Part shown: positions 15,756 to 23,343 of the stretch, one piece after another
Numbering within the stretch: position 1 is the stretch's first letter
How the letters are laid out: each line of letters starts with the position of its first letter
IMG/VR virus record: IMGVR_UViG_3300037507_002241
Span: 1-38,123 of that record
Length of the DNA: 38,123 bases
Direction: 5' to 3' (one strand)
From: a virus
The notes under the pieces: model-generated
The model's database searches: none
Told to the model about the DNA's origin: nothing
What the model saw: the letters and a program-made list of their open reading frames with translations, nothing else
Made by a program: the position numbers and the translations under genes

Positions 15756-16300
15756 ATTCCAAACTCCGTTTTTAGTGCGCGGGCCAGTTGGGCCAAGCGG
15801 TCAAACTCGTAGAGGAAATCTTTGGCGGCATCGCGGCTCCATTCGCTCGTTGCCCTCCACTGCGTCTTGAATGTGAGTGTGAAGGGCGGCTTGTCCTTTT
15901 GCTCCGACTCCCCACCCTCTTCGCGCTCGGCCTCCGGGTTGATGCCCGTTAGTTTATAGGCATCATTCAAGCCTTTCGGGTTGCCGCTCAAAAGCGTCAC
16001 CAGTGACGTTTTTGCCAACTTCATCCACCTCTGCAATGTGCGAATTCCGCGCTCCCCAGCATTAGTTTCAAGCCAGTCTTGAAATGTTCCATGGGGAACA
16101 ATTTCCTTGGCGTGATTACATATCGCGCCCGCGTTCCAAGCGTGACGAATGGCAAGCTCGGCCCCGGCGTGCGTTAGGGCCACGCAACGGTCGGCTTCGT
16201 CGGCGCAGCGTTTTAGCTCGCTGGCGCAAGTGTCTGCATCAATGCAGATCGCAAGGTCGAGAGACGGTTGTGTGAGTTGGAGTTGGTTTGTTGGTTCCAT
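15752..16300 (-). CDS. DUF3102-like protein
   Basis: 182 aa from ATG 16300. Core AIRHAWNAGAICNHAKEIVP, then HGTFQDWLETNAGERGIRTL and QRWMKLAKTSLVTLL, matches the DUF3102-type pattern (helix, K-x-x-V-x-H-G-x-F-x-x-W, then an HTH-like 'R-T-x-Q-R-x-M' helix) found in phage and plasmid proteins that may bind DNA. The C-terminus is charged and then hydrophobic-helical (DFLYEFDRLAQLARALKTEF). The A/C-rich leader (AAGAAAACCA before ATG) has no Shine-Dalgarno. It overlaps the upstream gene by 88 bp, an unusually long overlap. Confidence 0.7.
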   Translation of the reverse strand: MEPTNQLQLTQPSLDLAICIDADTCASELKRCADEADRCVALTHAGAELAIRHAWNAGAICNHAKEIVPHGTFQDWLETNAGERGIRTLQRWMKLAKTSLVTLLSGNPKGLNDAYKLTGINPEAEREEGGESEQKDKPPFTLTFKTQWRATSEWSRDAAKDFLYEFDRLAQLARALKTEFGI

Positions 16301-16929
16301 TGGTTTTCTTGGTTTTTCTTTTTGGCGTGAACACGTTTTGCGCGCTCCCGGTAAACTTCTACAGCGTCCTCGCTTTTCATTCCGCGAGACTTGCACAAGC
16401 TCAACTTGCGTTGGTATTGCTTCACGACTGCCGAGACGTTGGCTCGCGTGTAGCCGAATTCCTCCGCGATTTGCGTCTCTGTCTTGTGCGTCCTGCCGAT
16501 GGCAAAAAGGATTGCTTGCGCCCGCATGGCCTGCTGGCGTCCCGTCATTACCTTGTGCGACTCCCCGTCCCCGCGCATAAGCTGCGTGACGAGTTGCAGG
16601 GCCAGCACGATAGCGTCCTCGCCTCGCGCGATGCTTCCTTGATCGTTCTCCTGCTTCATCCACTCGGCCATGCCGACCTCGGTGCAGCGACGAAGCACCC
16701 ATTGCAGATAGGCAAAGATCGCCTGCGGCCCCGCCGCCGTGGAAAGCATCACGCCCAGCTTGGCGAGAATATCGACACGCATCTGCGCCAACTCATCCAG
16801 ACAATAGTCGGCGGGTGAATCCTGCACGGTAGCAGGCCCGACCTGCATATTGTCGAGCGCGCTTGCGTGGTGATGTAGTCTGTAGTCGAGGCTTTCAGCC
16901 TCGGAAAGTTTGTGGCCCATTACGGCCAC
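16213..16929 (-). CDS. Helix-turn-helix protein between terminase and portal
   Basis: 238 aa from GTG 16929 (ATG 16920 gives 235 aa). The C-terminal third carries an HTH: THKTETQIAEEFGYTRANVS, then AVVKQYQRKLSL, similar to sigma-like or Trp/Mar-type recognition units. It is followed by a basic region and an Asn/Gln-rich tail (NQENQWNQQTNSNSHN). The N-terminal half is helical and unrecognised. It could be a late-gene activator or a second packaging factor. A promoter-like TTGACC-16-TAATCT lies just upstream (16960-16987). Confidence 0.65.
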   Translation of the reverse strand: MAVMGHKLSEAESLDYRLHHHASALDNMQVGPATVQDSPADYCLDELAQMRVDILAKLGVMLSTAAGPQAIFAYLQWVLRRCTEVGMAEWMKQENDQGSIARGEDAIVLALQLVTQLMRGDGESHKVMTGRQQAMRAQAILFAIGRTHKTETQIAEEFGYTRANVSAVVKQYQRKLSLCKSRGMKSEDAVEVYRERAKRVHAKKKNQENQWNQQTNSNSHNRLSTLRSALMQTLAPAS

Positions 16930-16959
16930 GCGGGCGAGGTGTGAATCTCATCGGCGCAA

Positions 16960-16987
16960 AGATTAACACAAATGAGAAATCGGTCAA
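16960..16987 (-). promoter_or_regulatory. Possible sigma70 promoter for the HTH gene
   Basis: On the minus strand TTGACC (16987-16982), a 16-nt spacer and TAATCT (16965-16960), about 30 nt before GTG 16929. It overlaps the stop of the 59-aa gene, which is otherwise in the same operon. The -10 box is weak. Confidence 0.3.
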
Positions 16988-17163
16988 ATGGCCCCCTTGC
17001 GCTGAAGCGCTCGGAGGCGGCGAACCTCCCCGGACTTCTTCCCCGCTTCGGAGTAATGCTTTTTGCTGCGGGCCTTGGCCTTGCCTGTGCCTGCCTGCCC
17101 GCCCCTCTTGCCGAGGGCGGCGGCGGCTTTGCTGATGTCGGTGTTGCTCATTTTGTTATTCAT
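16984..17163 (-). CDS. Small basic protein, 59 aa
   Basis: ATG 17163 overlaps the stop of the 83-aa gene (ATGA). Lys/Arg/Gly/Ala-rich: ALGKRGGQAGTGKAKARSKK, HYSEAGKKSGEVRRLRALQR. Likely nucleic-acid binding; no family recognised. Confidence 0.6.
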   Translation of the reverse strand: MNNKMSNTDISKAAAALGKRGGQAGTGKAKARSKKHYSEAGKKSGEVRRLRALQRKGAI

Positions 17164-17411
17164 CCTTCTTTCTCAAAAATCGCAAGCCCGCAGTCGCATC
17201 GAACCCAACGATAACCCTTTTTGAGTAAGTCGCGGGCGGCGGCACTTACCGGATCGTCGGCAACATAGCTATCGGGATCAGTGCAAACCCGAGCAGCTTG
17301 GCAAACTTCCTCTGCGGGAAGGGTAGCATAGTGATACCGCCTGCGGGGATTGATAGACTCAATCGCTTTAGTAAGACGCGCCACGGCGTCCATAATGTCG
17401 TCGTTTTCCAT
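17160..17411 (-). CDS. Hypothetical 83-aa protein
   Basis: MENDDIMDAVARLTKAIESI, then AARDLLKKGYRWVRCDCGLA with a single C-x-C near the C-terminus. It is coupled by ATGA to the small basic protein. The gene follows DUF932 by 48 bp. No function can be assigned. Confidence 0.6.
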   Translation of the reverse strand: MENDDIMDAVARLTKAIESINPRRRYHYATLPAEEVCQAARVCTDPDSYVADDPVSAAARDLLKKGYRWVRCDCGLAIFEKEG

Positions 17412-17459
17412 TTGCTCGATGGCAATGGCGGGGAGGATCGGACTCCCCGCCTGTTGCGA

Positions 17460-18206
17460 TTAGTTGAGGAACCCTGCTGCAAGGTTCCAGAGGTTGCGGT
17501 TGATCTCGACATCCTTGGCCGCGCTGGTGATCCGGCGCACGCGGTAGCCGCCCCGGATGATGTTTTCCTGCACGCGGTTGAAGACTTGCCACAGGTTATT
17601 CGTTCCGTCCTCGTAGCGGCGTTTGCGGCCCAAGGCCCATGTCACTTCGTTAATCTTCCGCTCGTCATCCCAACGCAGCGCGGCAGCATCACGAACAAAC
17701 TTGCCGACTTCTGGCTCGCTCAACGTGCGCTCCTTCATCCCGGCAATGCGGGCCTGCAACTGCGGCACTATCTTGGTGAGTCCGATAGCCGCCTCGTTCA
17801 CGCGATCCGTGGTAATGTCGCGGTGAATGAATCGGGTGCTGAACGCCATTTCGCCGCTGATGATTCCGTTCATGCAAACAAACCGGATGATCCCCAAGGC
17901 CAGCTTGAGACTGCTCCGGGCATCGTGCGAATTGACCAGCACGATTTCCGGCTGATGGTCGTTGCCGATGCTCGGCATGAGGTCTGCGTGTTGCAGGCGG
18001 ATGATGTGCTTCTGGAATCCCTGCCGCTCGGACTTGTTCACGCGGGCGATCTGAATGTCGCGCGGTGTGAATCCTTCGGCTTGGAGGTTATCCAGCAACG
18101 TGCGGGTTGAGACAAACCCGTAGCGGTCGCTGACTGTTGATGCGCCGTGTTCGGCGGTGAGAGGATCGCGGTTAAGCGATCCGGTGGTTTCGAGTGTGCT
18201 GATCAT
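17460..18206 (-). CDS. DUF932-family protein
   Basis: 248 aa from ATG 18206. The hallmark is LVNSHDARSSLKLALGIIRF followed by VCMNGIISG (family: N-S-H-D-x-x-x-A ... R-x-V-C-x-N-G). Then FSTRFIHRDITTDRV and a helical C-terminus with WQVFNRVQENIIRGGY. DUF932 proteins are common on plasmids and phages and lack a settled function; roles in DNA replication or anti-host defence have been suggested. The leader is A-rich and contains GAACACAGAAC immediately before ATG, the same word as before the SSB-like gene. An inserted block (18523-15639) separates terminase from portal. Confidence 0.85.
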   Translation of the reverse strand: MISTLETTGSLNRDPLTAEHGASTVSDRYGFVSTRTLLDNLQAEGFTPRDIQIARVNKSERQGFQKHIIRLQHADLMPSIGNDHQPEIVLVNSHDARSSLKLALGIIRFVCMNGIISGEMAFSTRFIHRDITTDRVNEAAIGLTKIVPQLQARIAGMKERTLSEPEVGKFVRDAAALRWDDERKINEVTWALGRKRRYEDGTNNLWQVFNRVQENIIRGGYRVRRITSAAKDVEINRNLWNLAAGFLN

Positions 18207-18307
18207 GTTCTGTGTTCTTTCTTTTTATTTCAGCGGTTGCCGCCGCTGATCGTGGTTCGCCGTTTGGCGTCCCATGCCGCCCCCGGCGTGCGGGGGCGGG
18301 AGGGAGG
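18207..18307 (-). other. Intercistronic double hairpin before DUF932
   Basis: Two perfect hairpins: CCGCCCCCG (18277-18285) with CGGGGGCGG (18291-18299), 9 bp, 5-nt loop; and CAGCGG (18231-18236) with CCGCTG (18243-18248), 6 bp. An A-rich stretch follows on the minus strand up to the ATG at 18206. They may terminate or attenuate transcription between the 71-aa and DUF932 genes, or act as an RNA switch. Confidence 0.5.
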
Positions 18308-18523
18308 TCATGGAAGCGTTACTGCGGACGCAACGCCAAGCTTTGTGAAATGCTCGATGGCGCGGGTTTTGGCCTCGGCGTAAGTGCCAGAGACAAAGAA
18401 CGAGTGATCGATGTAGTCCGCATCGCGATGCTGGCTCGTCGGGCAAAAAGCCCAGTAGCCGCGACCGCGAGGATACTTTGCGTGACTGTTTAGGTAGGGG
18501 GCGATGTTGATTTCGGTTTTCAT
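18308..18523 (-). CDS. Hypothetical 71-aa protein
   Basis: MKTEINIAPYLNSHAKYPRG, RGYWAFCPTSQHRDADYIDH, then a helix YAEAKTRAIEHFTKLGV. The short aromatic beta hairpin plus helix could be a compact alpha/beta fold. It is the first gene after a promoter-like stretch. The preceding AAGTTGGGGGAGTA-type leader includes GGGGGAG, a plausible ribosome-binding site. Function unknown. Confidence 0.65.
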   Translation of the reverse strand: MKTEINIAPYLNSHAKYPRGRGYWAFCPTSQHRDADYIDHSFFVSGTYAEAKTRAIEHFTKLGVASAVTLP

Positions 18524-18532
18524 TACTCCCCC

Positions 18533-18561
18533 AAGTTAAGACAACCGCTTGCGTTTGTAAA
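18533..18561 (-). promoter_or_regulatory. Possible promoter of the DUF932 block
   Basis: Minus strand TTTACA (18561-18556), 17-nt spacer, TAACTT (18538-18533), then GGGGGAGTA and ATG 18523. Upstream lies an A-tract array (GATGAAAAAA and GGTGAAA words, 18562-18597) resembling an UP element or bent DNA. The segment 18562-18623 between terminase and this site has no gene. Confidence 0.4.
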
Positions 18562-18623
18562 GAAAAAGTTTCACCTTTTTTCATCTTTTTTTTCACCCCC
18601 CTAACCCCTTGAAAACAGAGGGT

Positions 18624-20405
18624 TTACGGGGTCACTTCTTCTGACGGGGCCGCGCCCGCGTCGAAATTCCCCCGGAGAATTTGCCAACTTACCACGGCCA
18701 GCTTGCAGCAATCGCCGTAGTGATCGTTCGGCAATTTCTTCCACGTTTGCAGCGTCCCGCCCGCCGTGCGCTTCGTCATGAGTTGCTGCCCGCTGAGTCC
18801 CGCGATGAGCGAGTCAGGTGCGTCAATCGGCAAACGGAAAAGCGGAACGCGGCGGCGATTGATTCGCCAATCGTAAAACTCCGTTTTGAGCGTTTGGTCG
18901 ATGTAAGTGTAAAGGCCCAATCCTTCGGGTTGTTGCAAGCGCGTGTATCGCACCGGGTCTTTGCCGAAAGCCGCGTCACTTCCTTTGCTCGGCCACAGCA
19001 CCGGGGCCGTGGCGTAGCACACATTGTAAACGCGCTCGGTAAGGTAGCCGCTATCGACAAGTCCGCGCTGAATAAAAACCTCATTGCCCGCCCCGTCGAG
19101 GTAACGAAGTCGAGCCGAGTTATCTTCCTGCACAAAGGCGATAAGGTCTTCGGGCGACAAGACTGTGCCGCAATCAATCGGGGTGATCTCTCCCGTCGTG
19201 CTGATTGCGGAAACAACCCAATGCGTCTGATTTTGTCCGGGGTCAGCACCAAGAAATAAATAAGCCAAGCGATCCCCGGAGCAATGCGGCGGGATCTTTT
19301 GCCACTCGCACGAAACGTCCCGGCATTGTCTCACCTTTTCCTCGCGGACGTTTACGTCAATCGGGGCGTAAGGAATCGCCAGCGTCGAGTTGTTAAAGTC
19401 CTGCAAGTCGGCAGGCGTATCCTTCCCCTGCAAAAACTTTGCTGCCAGCTCACCAAAGCCGCAGGATCGCCATGGCGCATAAAGCGAGTTGAGATGATAG
19501 CTGCGGCGTCCCGCAGATGCGGCGGGATTCGTTGCGCGCCATTCGCCCTCGCGCAGCATCTTGGTTTTGTTGCCGTCTGTGATTTTTCCTTGGCAAGCCG
19601 CGCATTCGTAGTAGGCCGAGGCGCGCACAGCGTCCTCGTTCCACTTGCCGTCAATCTTTGCTTCCTTGTCCCATCGCACTTGCGTGAATTCCAGCCGTTG
19701 CTTGTCGCCGCAATGCGGACACGGAACGTAGTAGTAACGCTGATCGCCCGATTCAAATGCCGTCCAGATTTCGCCGTCCGGGGTGGTCGGCGTGGAAGTC
19801 TTAACGCGCAGCGCGTTGGTGTAGCTCTTGGTGCGATTCTCGGCCAAGGCTACGGCAGAGGATTCCTTTTCCGTGGCCTCGGCAAACTTGTCCGTTTCGT
19901 CCATGACCAACAACCCGGCAGGGCGCGAAGCCAGATTTGAGGGCGAGTTAGACCCGACGAAGGTAAGCGTGGCGTCTTTGAATTGCTGCTCCAGCGTCTT
20001 GTAGCGATGCGTGTTGTGCGGCTTGAGCGCGGCCAAGGGGCGGCAGTCATCGACCATCGGTTGCCAGCGGTTCTCGGAGAATGAGCGCGCCATGCTTTCC
20101 GTGGGCATGACCCAAAGGGTCGGGAAAGGATTGTTGCTCATGCGCCACGCTGTGCCAATCATAACGATGGTTGTTTTGCTGGTCTGCGTTCCAAAGCAAA
20201 GCGCGAGGTCGGTCACTCGCGGATCGCTGAAACATTCCAGCGGTTCACGGACGTAAGGGGTGAGCAGGGTTGAATACGGCCCCGGCGTCTCGGTCTGACG
20301 GCGGGAAAGGACGATCTCGTCCTCTGCCCATTGCCAAACGCTGCGCGTGTCGATAGGTGCGAAGACATCGCGCAGGCTGCGATCAAGTTGTGCGGTGAGC
20401 GTCAT
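18624..20405 (-). CDS. Large terminase subunit, lambda GpA family
   Basis: 593 aa from ATG 20405 (a GTG at 20450 is inside the upstream gene). ATPase: Walker-A-like GTQTSKTT at 72-79 and Walker B LLVMDETD at 165-172. A zinc-ribbon pair lies at 229-232 (CPHC) and 268-271 (CAAC), usual for GpA. The nuclease half has LFLGADPGQNQTHWVV (first metal Asp, ~380), VDSGYLTERVYNVC and a C-terminal DHYGDCCKLAVVSWQIL. It cuts and translocates phage DNA into proheads through the portal. It overlaps the 61-aa coiled-coil gene by 23 bp. Unusually, ParB-like and glycosyltransferase genes separate it from the small subunit. Confidence 0.95.
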   Translation of the reverse strand: MTLTAQLDRSLRDVFAPIDTRSVWQWAEDEIVLSRRQTETPGPYSTLLTPYVREPLECFSDPRVTDLALCFGTQTSKTTIVMIGTAWRMSNNPFPTLWVMPTESMARSFSENRWQPMVDDCRPLAALKPHNTHRYKTLEQQFKDATLTFVGSNSPSNLASRPAGLLVMDETDKFAEATEKESSAVALAENRTKSYTNALRVKTSTPTTPDGEIWTAFESGDQRYYYVPCPHCGDKQRLEFTQVRWDKEAKIDGKWNEDAVRASAYYECAACQGKITDGNKTKMLREGEWRATNPAASAGRRSYHLNSLYAPWRSCGFGELAAKFLQGKDTPADLQDFNNSTLAIPYAPIDVNVREEKVRQCRDVSCEWQKIPPHCSGDRLAYLFLGADPGQNQTHWVVSAISTTGEITPIDCGTVLSPEDLIAFVQEDNSARLRYLDGAGNEVFIQRGLVDSGYLTERVYNVCYATAPVLWPSKGSDAAFGKDPVRYTRLQQPEGLGLYTYIDQTLKTEFYDWRINRRRVPLFRLPIDAPDSLIAGLSGQQLMTKRTAGGTLQTWKKLPNDHYGDCCKLAVVSWQILRGNFDAGAAPSEEVTP

Positions 20406-20568
20406 GTTTTTTCGCGTCGATATTGCGACGAATGAATTGCATTTCCTCACGAAGCAGGCGGCTTTGATGCTCTAACTCGCAAAGCCTTTTGTGCATTGCG
20501 GCGAATGAAGCAATCCACGGCGGAAGCTCTGCAGTGTCTTCTTTATCGCTTATGCTGCCTTGCGCCAT
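20383..20568 (-). CDS. Small coiled-coil protein, 61 aa
   Basis: MAQGSISDKEDTAELPPWIA then SFAAMHKRLCELEHQSRLLR and EEMQFIRRNIDAKKHDAHRT: a single long heptad helix. It overlaps the glycosyltransferase gene by 19 bp and the terminase start by 23 bp. Could be a terminase accessory factor; that is a positional guess. Confidence 0.6.
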   Translation of the reverse strand: MAQGSISDKEDTAELPPWIASFAAMHKRLCELEHQSRLLREEMQFIRRNIDAKKHDAHRTT

Positions 20569-21410
20569 TTCTCGTCTATGATCTTGGGGCAGGCGTTGTT
20601 CCACTTAATGTTGTGATGAATGCGCCTGTGCGTTGACCCAATCTCGGAAATGATTGTGCAAGACGGGGCATAGAGAACTGTATAGAAGCTCTTCACGTAG
20701 GTGCCGCTGCTTAAGTAAAGCTCGGTCATGCCACCTGCTGTCTGCTGTGTCGGCAGTTGTTGAATTGCAAGGTTAGGCACTTGCAAAAACAGGTGACCAC
20801 GTAGCCCCTCGCAAGTGTAGGTGCTAACGTCTTCGTTCATTCGTCCGAAGAATTTGAAGGGACGCTCCGTGCTACAAATCCATGTGTTCATGCACTTGCG
20901 TTTGAGAAAGAACTTTTGCGCTAGGCTCCCGTTTGCGCCACCTATAAAATCCCCTCCTTGCGCAAGAGCGATGCTTGTAGCCGGGGTGCTTTTGTAAAAC
21001 TCTAACAGCGCATCGAAAAGATCATCGAGTCTGCGAATATTTGTTTTATCGACATACTGCAAATGCTCGCCTGCCTTGTAGCGAAAATCTACGTAGTCAT
21101 CGTCTAACTGAATGAAGTATTTGTAGCCGAGTTCTTTGGCTACCTTAAAGCAGGCGTTGCGCGCGTAAACAATCGCCTTGCGATGCGCAAAGTTGTCGCC
21201 TGCGTCTGTTTCTTCGGCCATTGCTTTTTTGTCGAAGACATAGACTTGATCCCCGTAGAGCTTTCGATGCTCTTCGATAGTCTTGTCTTCGTTATCGACG
21301 AGGACGCAGATCGGCCCCGTGTATCCGTGACGCTTGAGCGACTTGTATGTGACAACCTTGTCCGGGCGTCCGTGCGTAAGGATAAACGCGATAAAGTCTT
21401 TATTCTTCAT
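20550..21410 (-). CDS. TET-associated-type glycosyltransferase (TAGT-like)
   Basis: 286 aa from ATG 21410. FILTHGRPDKVVTYKSLKRH, GPICVLVDNEDKTIEEHRKL, then DNFAHRKAIVYARNACFKVA, KELGYKYFIQLDDDYVDFRY: a GT-A fold whose LDDDY supplies the D-x-D metal site (~residue 122). Later SIALAQGGDFIGG and FFGRMNEDVSTYT follow. This is the pattern I recall for TAGT glycosyltransferases, phage enzymes proposed to glycosylate hydroxymethyl-pyrimidines in DNA. No TET/JBP dioxygenase is visible in this genome, so the acceptor is unclear. The gene overlaps ParB by 11 bp and lies inside the terminase cluster; it is visibly more AT-rich. Confidence 0.8.
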   Translation of the reverse strand: MKNKDFIAFILTHGRPDKVVTYKSLKRHGYTGPICVLVDNEDKTIEEHRKLYGDQVYVFDKKAMAEETDAGDNFAHRKAIVYARNACFKVAKELGYKYFIQLDDDYVDFRYKAGEHLQYVDKTNIRRLDDLFDALLEFYKSTPATSIALAQGGDFIGGANGSLAQKFFLKRKCMNTWICSTERPFKFFGRMNEDVSTYTCEGLRGHLFLQVPNLAIQQLPTQQTAGGMTELYLSSGTYVKSFYTVLYAPSCTIISEIGSTHRRIHHNIKWNNACPKIIDEKWRKAA

Positions 21411-22170
21411 CGCTGTTGTCCTGCATGTAGGTTTTGCGAATACTTTCGGACAGGCGCACATAGCCCTGTTCGATAGCCTTGTTAAAGTCGAGAATGACGA
21501 GGGCCGAGTCTTCCATTAGCTTTTGAACCTCCGGTTTTGAGTGCGCGTAGAAGTCGGCAACTTTGCCGAAGTCAAAAACGGTATGACGATGCGCTGCTGC
21601 GATGAGAAATGCTTTCGCGTCTTTCTCGATGTCAGCCTGCTCGATAGCAGCGAGCAGGCGTTCGGTTTTTTCCGAATGAAAAAGCTCGACGACCGCAGGC
21701 TTCGTCGGGCTTGGCTCGTAGGTCGGGGCTTCGATTTTGCGCGTGTAAGCCTCCTCTCCCGGCAGGGTTTCGCCCTCGTCCTGTAGCAGCGAGGCTAAAT
21801 CGTCTTTAGAGAACCCGACATCTTTCAGCCCGATTCCTTCCGCCGCCAATCCCTCAAGCTCCGCGCTCAATAGCTCGGTGTCCCACTCGGCCAGTTCCGC
21901 CATGCGGTTAATGCTGATCCGCAGAGCCTTAATGTCAGCCTCGCTCAAGTCATCACACAGAACGACCGGGACTTCCTTCATGCCGAGATGCTTTGCGGCC
22001 TTAACGCGCAGATGCCCGTCGATCAGTGAGCCGTCAGACTTCGCCAAGACCGGGACGCGAAAGCCGAAGCGTTTGATGGCCGAGGCCACCGTCTCAACGG
22101 CGTGATCGTTCTTTCGCGGGTTGCCCGCGTAGGGAATTAGTTTTTCAACTGATAGGTTTGTTGTTTTCAT
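21400..22170 (-). CDS. ParB/Srx-like nuclease-fold protein
   Basis: 256 aa from ATG 22170, with the Shine-Dalgarno-like AAAGGA 5 nt upstream. N-terminal ParB domain: VEKLIPYAGNPRKNDHAVET, then VPVLAKSDGSLIDGHLRVKA, AKHLGMKEVPVVLCDDLSEA and KALRISINRMAELAEWDTEL. The G-(S)-LIDGH-x-R motif is the ParB signature. The C-terminal ~100 residues are helical (LLAAIEQADIEKDAKAFLIA, VADFYAHSKPEVQKLMEDSA). Stand-alone phage ParB proteins often accompany DNA-modification or packaging genes. Here it overlaps TerS upstream by 26 bp and the glycosyltransferase downstream by 11 bp. Confidence 0.88.
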   Translation of the reverse strand: MKTTNLSVEKLIPYAGNPRKNDHAVETVASAIKRFGFRVPVLAKSDGSLIDGHLRVKAAKHLGMKEVPVVLCDDLSEADIKALRISINRMAELAEWDTELLSAELEGLAAEGIGLKDVGFSKDDLASLLQDEGETLPGEEAYTRKIEAPTYEPSPTKPAVVELFHSEKTERLLAAIEQADIEKDAKAFLIAAAHRHTVFDFGKVADFYAHSKPEVQKLMEDSALVILDFNKAIEQGYVRLSESIRKTYMQDNSDEE

Positions 22171-22786
22171 AGATTCCTTTGAAAAGAAGGCGCACCCAGT
22201 TTTCCATGATGCCCTTCGCATGAATCGGATCGTTCGGGTTAAGTTGCGCGGACAGGGCGGCGGGGGCGGCTACCAGCTTTTGCCGCAGATCGCTAAAGAC
22301 TTGCCGATATGTCCGCTCGGCGTCCTCGACTTGCATCGTCTTACCGTCGCGCTCCATAAGGTCACGAAGCTGCCGCTCATAGGCGACTTGCTTGGCGATG
22401 TATTGCTGATGCGTTTGCGCCCATCGGCGGGAGGCTTCGATGTCGCCGGAGTGGTGCAAGCGGGCGACTTGGGCGGCGGCGTGTTTGCGTAGCTGCCTTT
22501 GCTCGTTCAACGCCTCCCGGCAGTTGTCCGTATCGGTGAAGGTCTTGGCCGGTTCCGCGATGGGTTCGGGTTCGGCGGGTTCCGGTTCGGCTTCGTTCTC
22601 CGTGGAACTTTCTACGGGATTCGGGTTCGGCGCGGGTCGGGGTTGGCTCGATATGCGGCTGCGGCCATTGCGCTGATACCAAGATTGAGCGGCCTCAATG
22701 CTGTCAATGGGCATCCCGCGCTTGATGCACTTATGCGCCCCGGCCCCGGTAATTCCGAGGGCGGCGGCAAGAGCGCGGACAGTCAT
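22145..22786 (-). CDS. Small terminase subunit, Nu1-like
   Basis: 213 aa. The N-terminal HTH (MTVRALAAALGITGAGAHKC, IKRGMPIDSIEAAQSWYQRN) matches the winged-helix packaging-site-binding domain of Nu1/DUF1441-type proteins. A Pro/Glu-rich linker (~50-85) is followed by a helical region with REALNEQRQLRKHAAAQVAR and a C-terminal helix for large-subunit contact. It should bind the packaging site and recruit the large subunit. Four GTYAAC boxes lie immediately upstream (22787-22838), as cosB R-sites lie next to Nu1 in lambda. Confidence 0.82.
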   Translation of the reverse strand: MTVRALAAALGITGAGAHKCIKRGMPIDSIEAAQSWYQRNGRSRISSQPRPAPNPNPVESSTENEAEPEPAEPEPIAEPAKTFTDTDNCREALNEQRQLRKHAAAQVARLHHSGDIEASRRWAQTHQQYIAKQVAYERQLRDLMERDGKTMQVEDAERTYRQVFSDLRQKLVAAPAALSAQLNPNDPIHAKGIMENWVRLLFKGIYENNKPIS

Positions 22787-22838
22787 GTCAACCTCGTCCG
22801 TGTCAACTTCGTGTTAACTTTAGGTGCGGCCAGTTAAC
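22787..22838. promoter_or_regulatory. Four GTYAAC boxes: candidate terminase-binding (cosB/pac) or operator array
   Basis: GTCAAC at 22787-22792 and 22802-22807, then GTTAAC at 22813-22818 and 22833-22838; three of the words sit in a longer TGTCAAC or TGTTAAC context. The array abuts the small terminase start. In lambda-type phages the R-sites bound by the small terminase lie beside its gene. A repressor operator is the alternative. Confidence 0.5.
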
Positions 22839-22969
22839 ACTCAAATAGAGAGGGAATGACGCCTAAACCCCATTGATTCCCCGCCCGTAAAAGATTCCTT
22901 ACCGGGGGGGGGTGGGTAAAAACCCCATTTCCTTGCGCCCCAACGCCCCCACAAACCGCTTTCCCTGCG
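22839..22969. other. Non-coding segment upstream of small terminase, candidate cos region
   Basis: 131 bp without a supportable gene, between the early operon end (22970) and the terminase array. It holds a G9 tract within TTACC-GGGTGGGTAA (~22899-22920), a duplicated AAACCCCATT (22865-22874 and 22920-22929) and GC-rich blocks. A cos site is expected here by analogy with lambda. I cannot point to the nicking position. Confidence 0.35.
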
Positions 22970-23158
22970 TCAGCATGATACCATAGCCTCCCGCTCCTTC
23001 TCGCGCCTCCTGCGGTCATCCTCGCGCATTACTTGGTCAATCAGCCCCAAAGACGCAATGTTCTTCAAGCACTTCAGCACCTTTGACCTCTGCCGACCGC
23101 CTCGGCCCACATTCTTGCCAAGGTATTTATGCCCGCTTTGACGATACGCTTCGTTCAT
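22970..23158 (-). CDS. Small basic protein, 62 aa (last gene of early operon)
   Basis: MNEAYRQSGHKYLGKNVGRG, GRQRSKVLKCLKNIASLGLI, then a charged helix DQVMREDDRRRREKEREAMV. ATG 23158 overlaps the preceding stop (ATGA). Probably nucleic-acid binding; not recognised. Confidence 0.65.
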   Translation of the reverse strand: MNEAYRQSGHKYLGKNVGRGGRQRSKVLKCLKNIASLGLIDQVMREDDRRRREKEREAMVSC

Positions 23159-23343
23159 TGCCCCGCCCTCCTCATCCCGCGCAAGTCCCGCTCATGCAGC
23201 CACACAAGACATTGTCCGCCGTTGCCCACGTCCTCGACCTCCACGCATAGGTCAGAGCAAACCCCGTTGTCTTGGAGCGTGTTCATTACCAGCCTCGCGT
23301 CGAGTCCCTGTGCCTTAATGAAGTCCATAAGCGTCTTGCTCAC
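23155..23343 (-). CDS. Hypothetical 62-aa protein
   Basis: GTG 23343 overlaps the preceding stop as GTGA. MSKTLMDFIKAQGLDARLVM then NTLQDNGVCSDLCVEVEDVG, NGGQCLVWLHERDLRGMRRA. A helix followed by a beta hairpin with paired Cys residues. Conserved-looking, function unknown. Confidence 0.6.
   Translation of the reverse strand: MSKTLMDFIKAQGLDARLVMNTLQDNGVCSDLCVEVEDVGNGGQCLVWLHERDLRGMRRAGQ

Noticed and set aside
17298-18110. Plus-strand open frame opposite DUF932
   Set aside because: Shadow of the DUF932 gene, which has a clear family signature.
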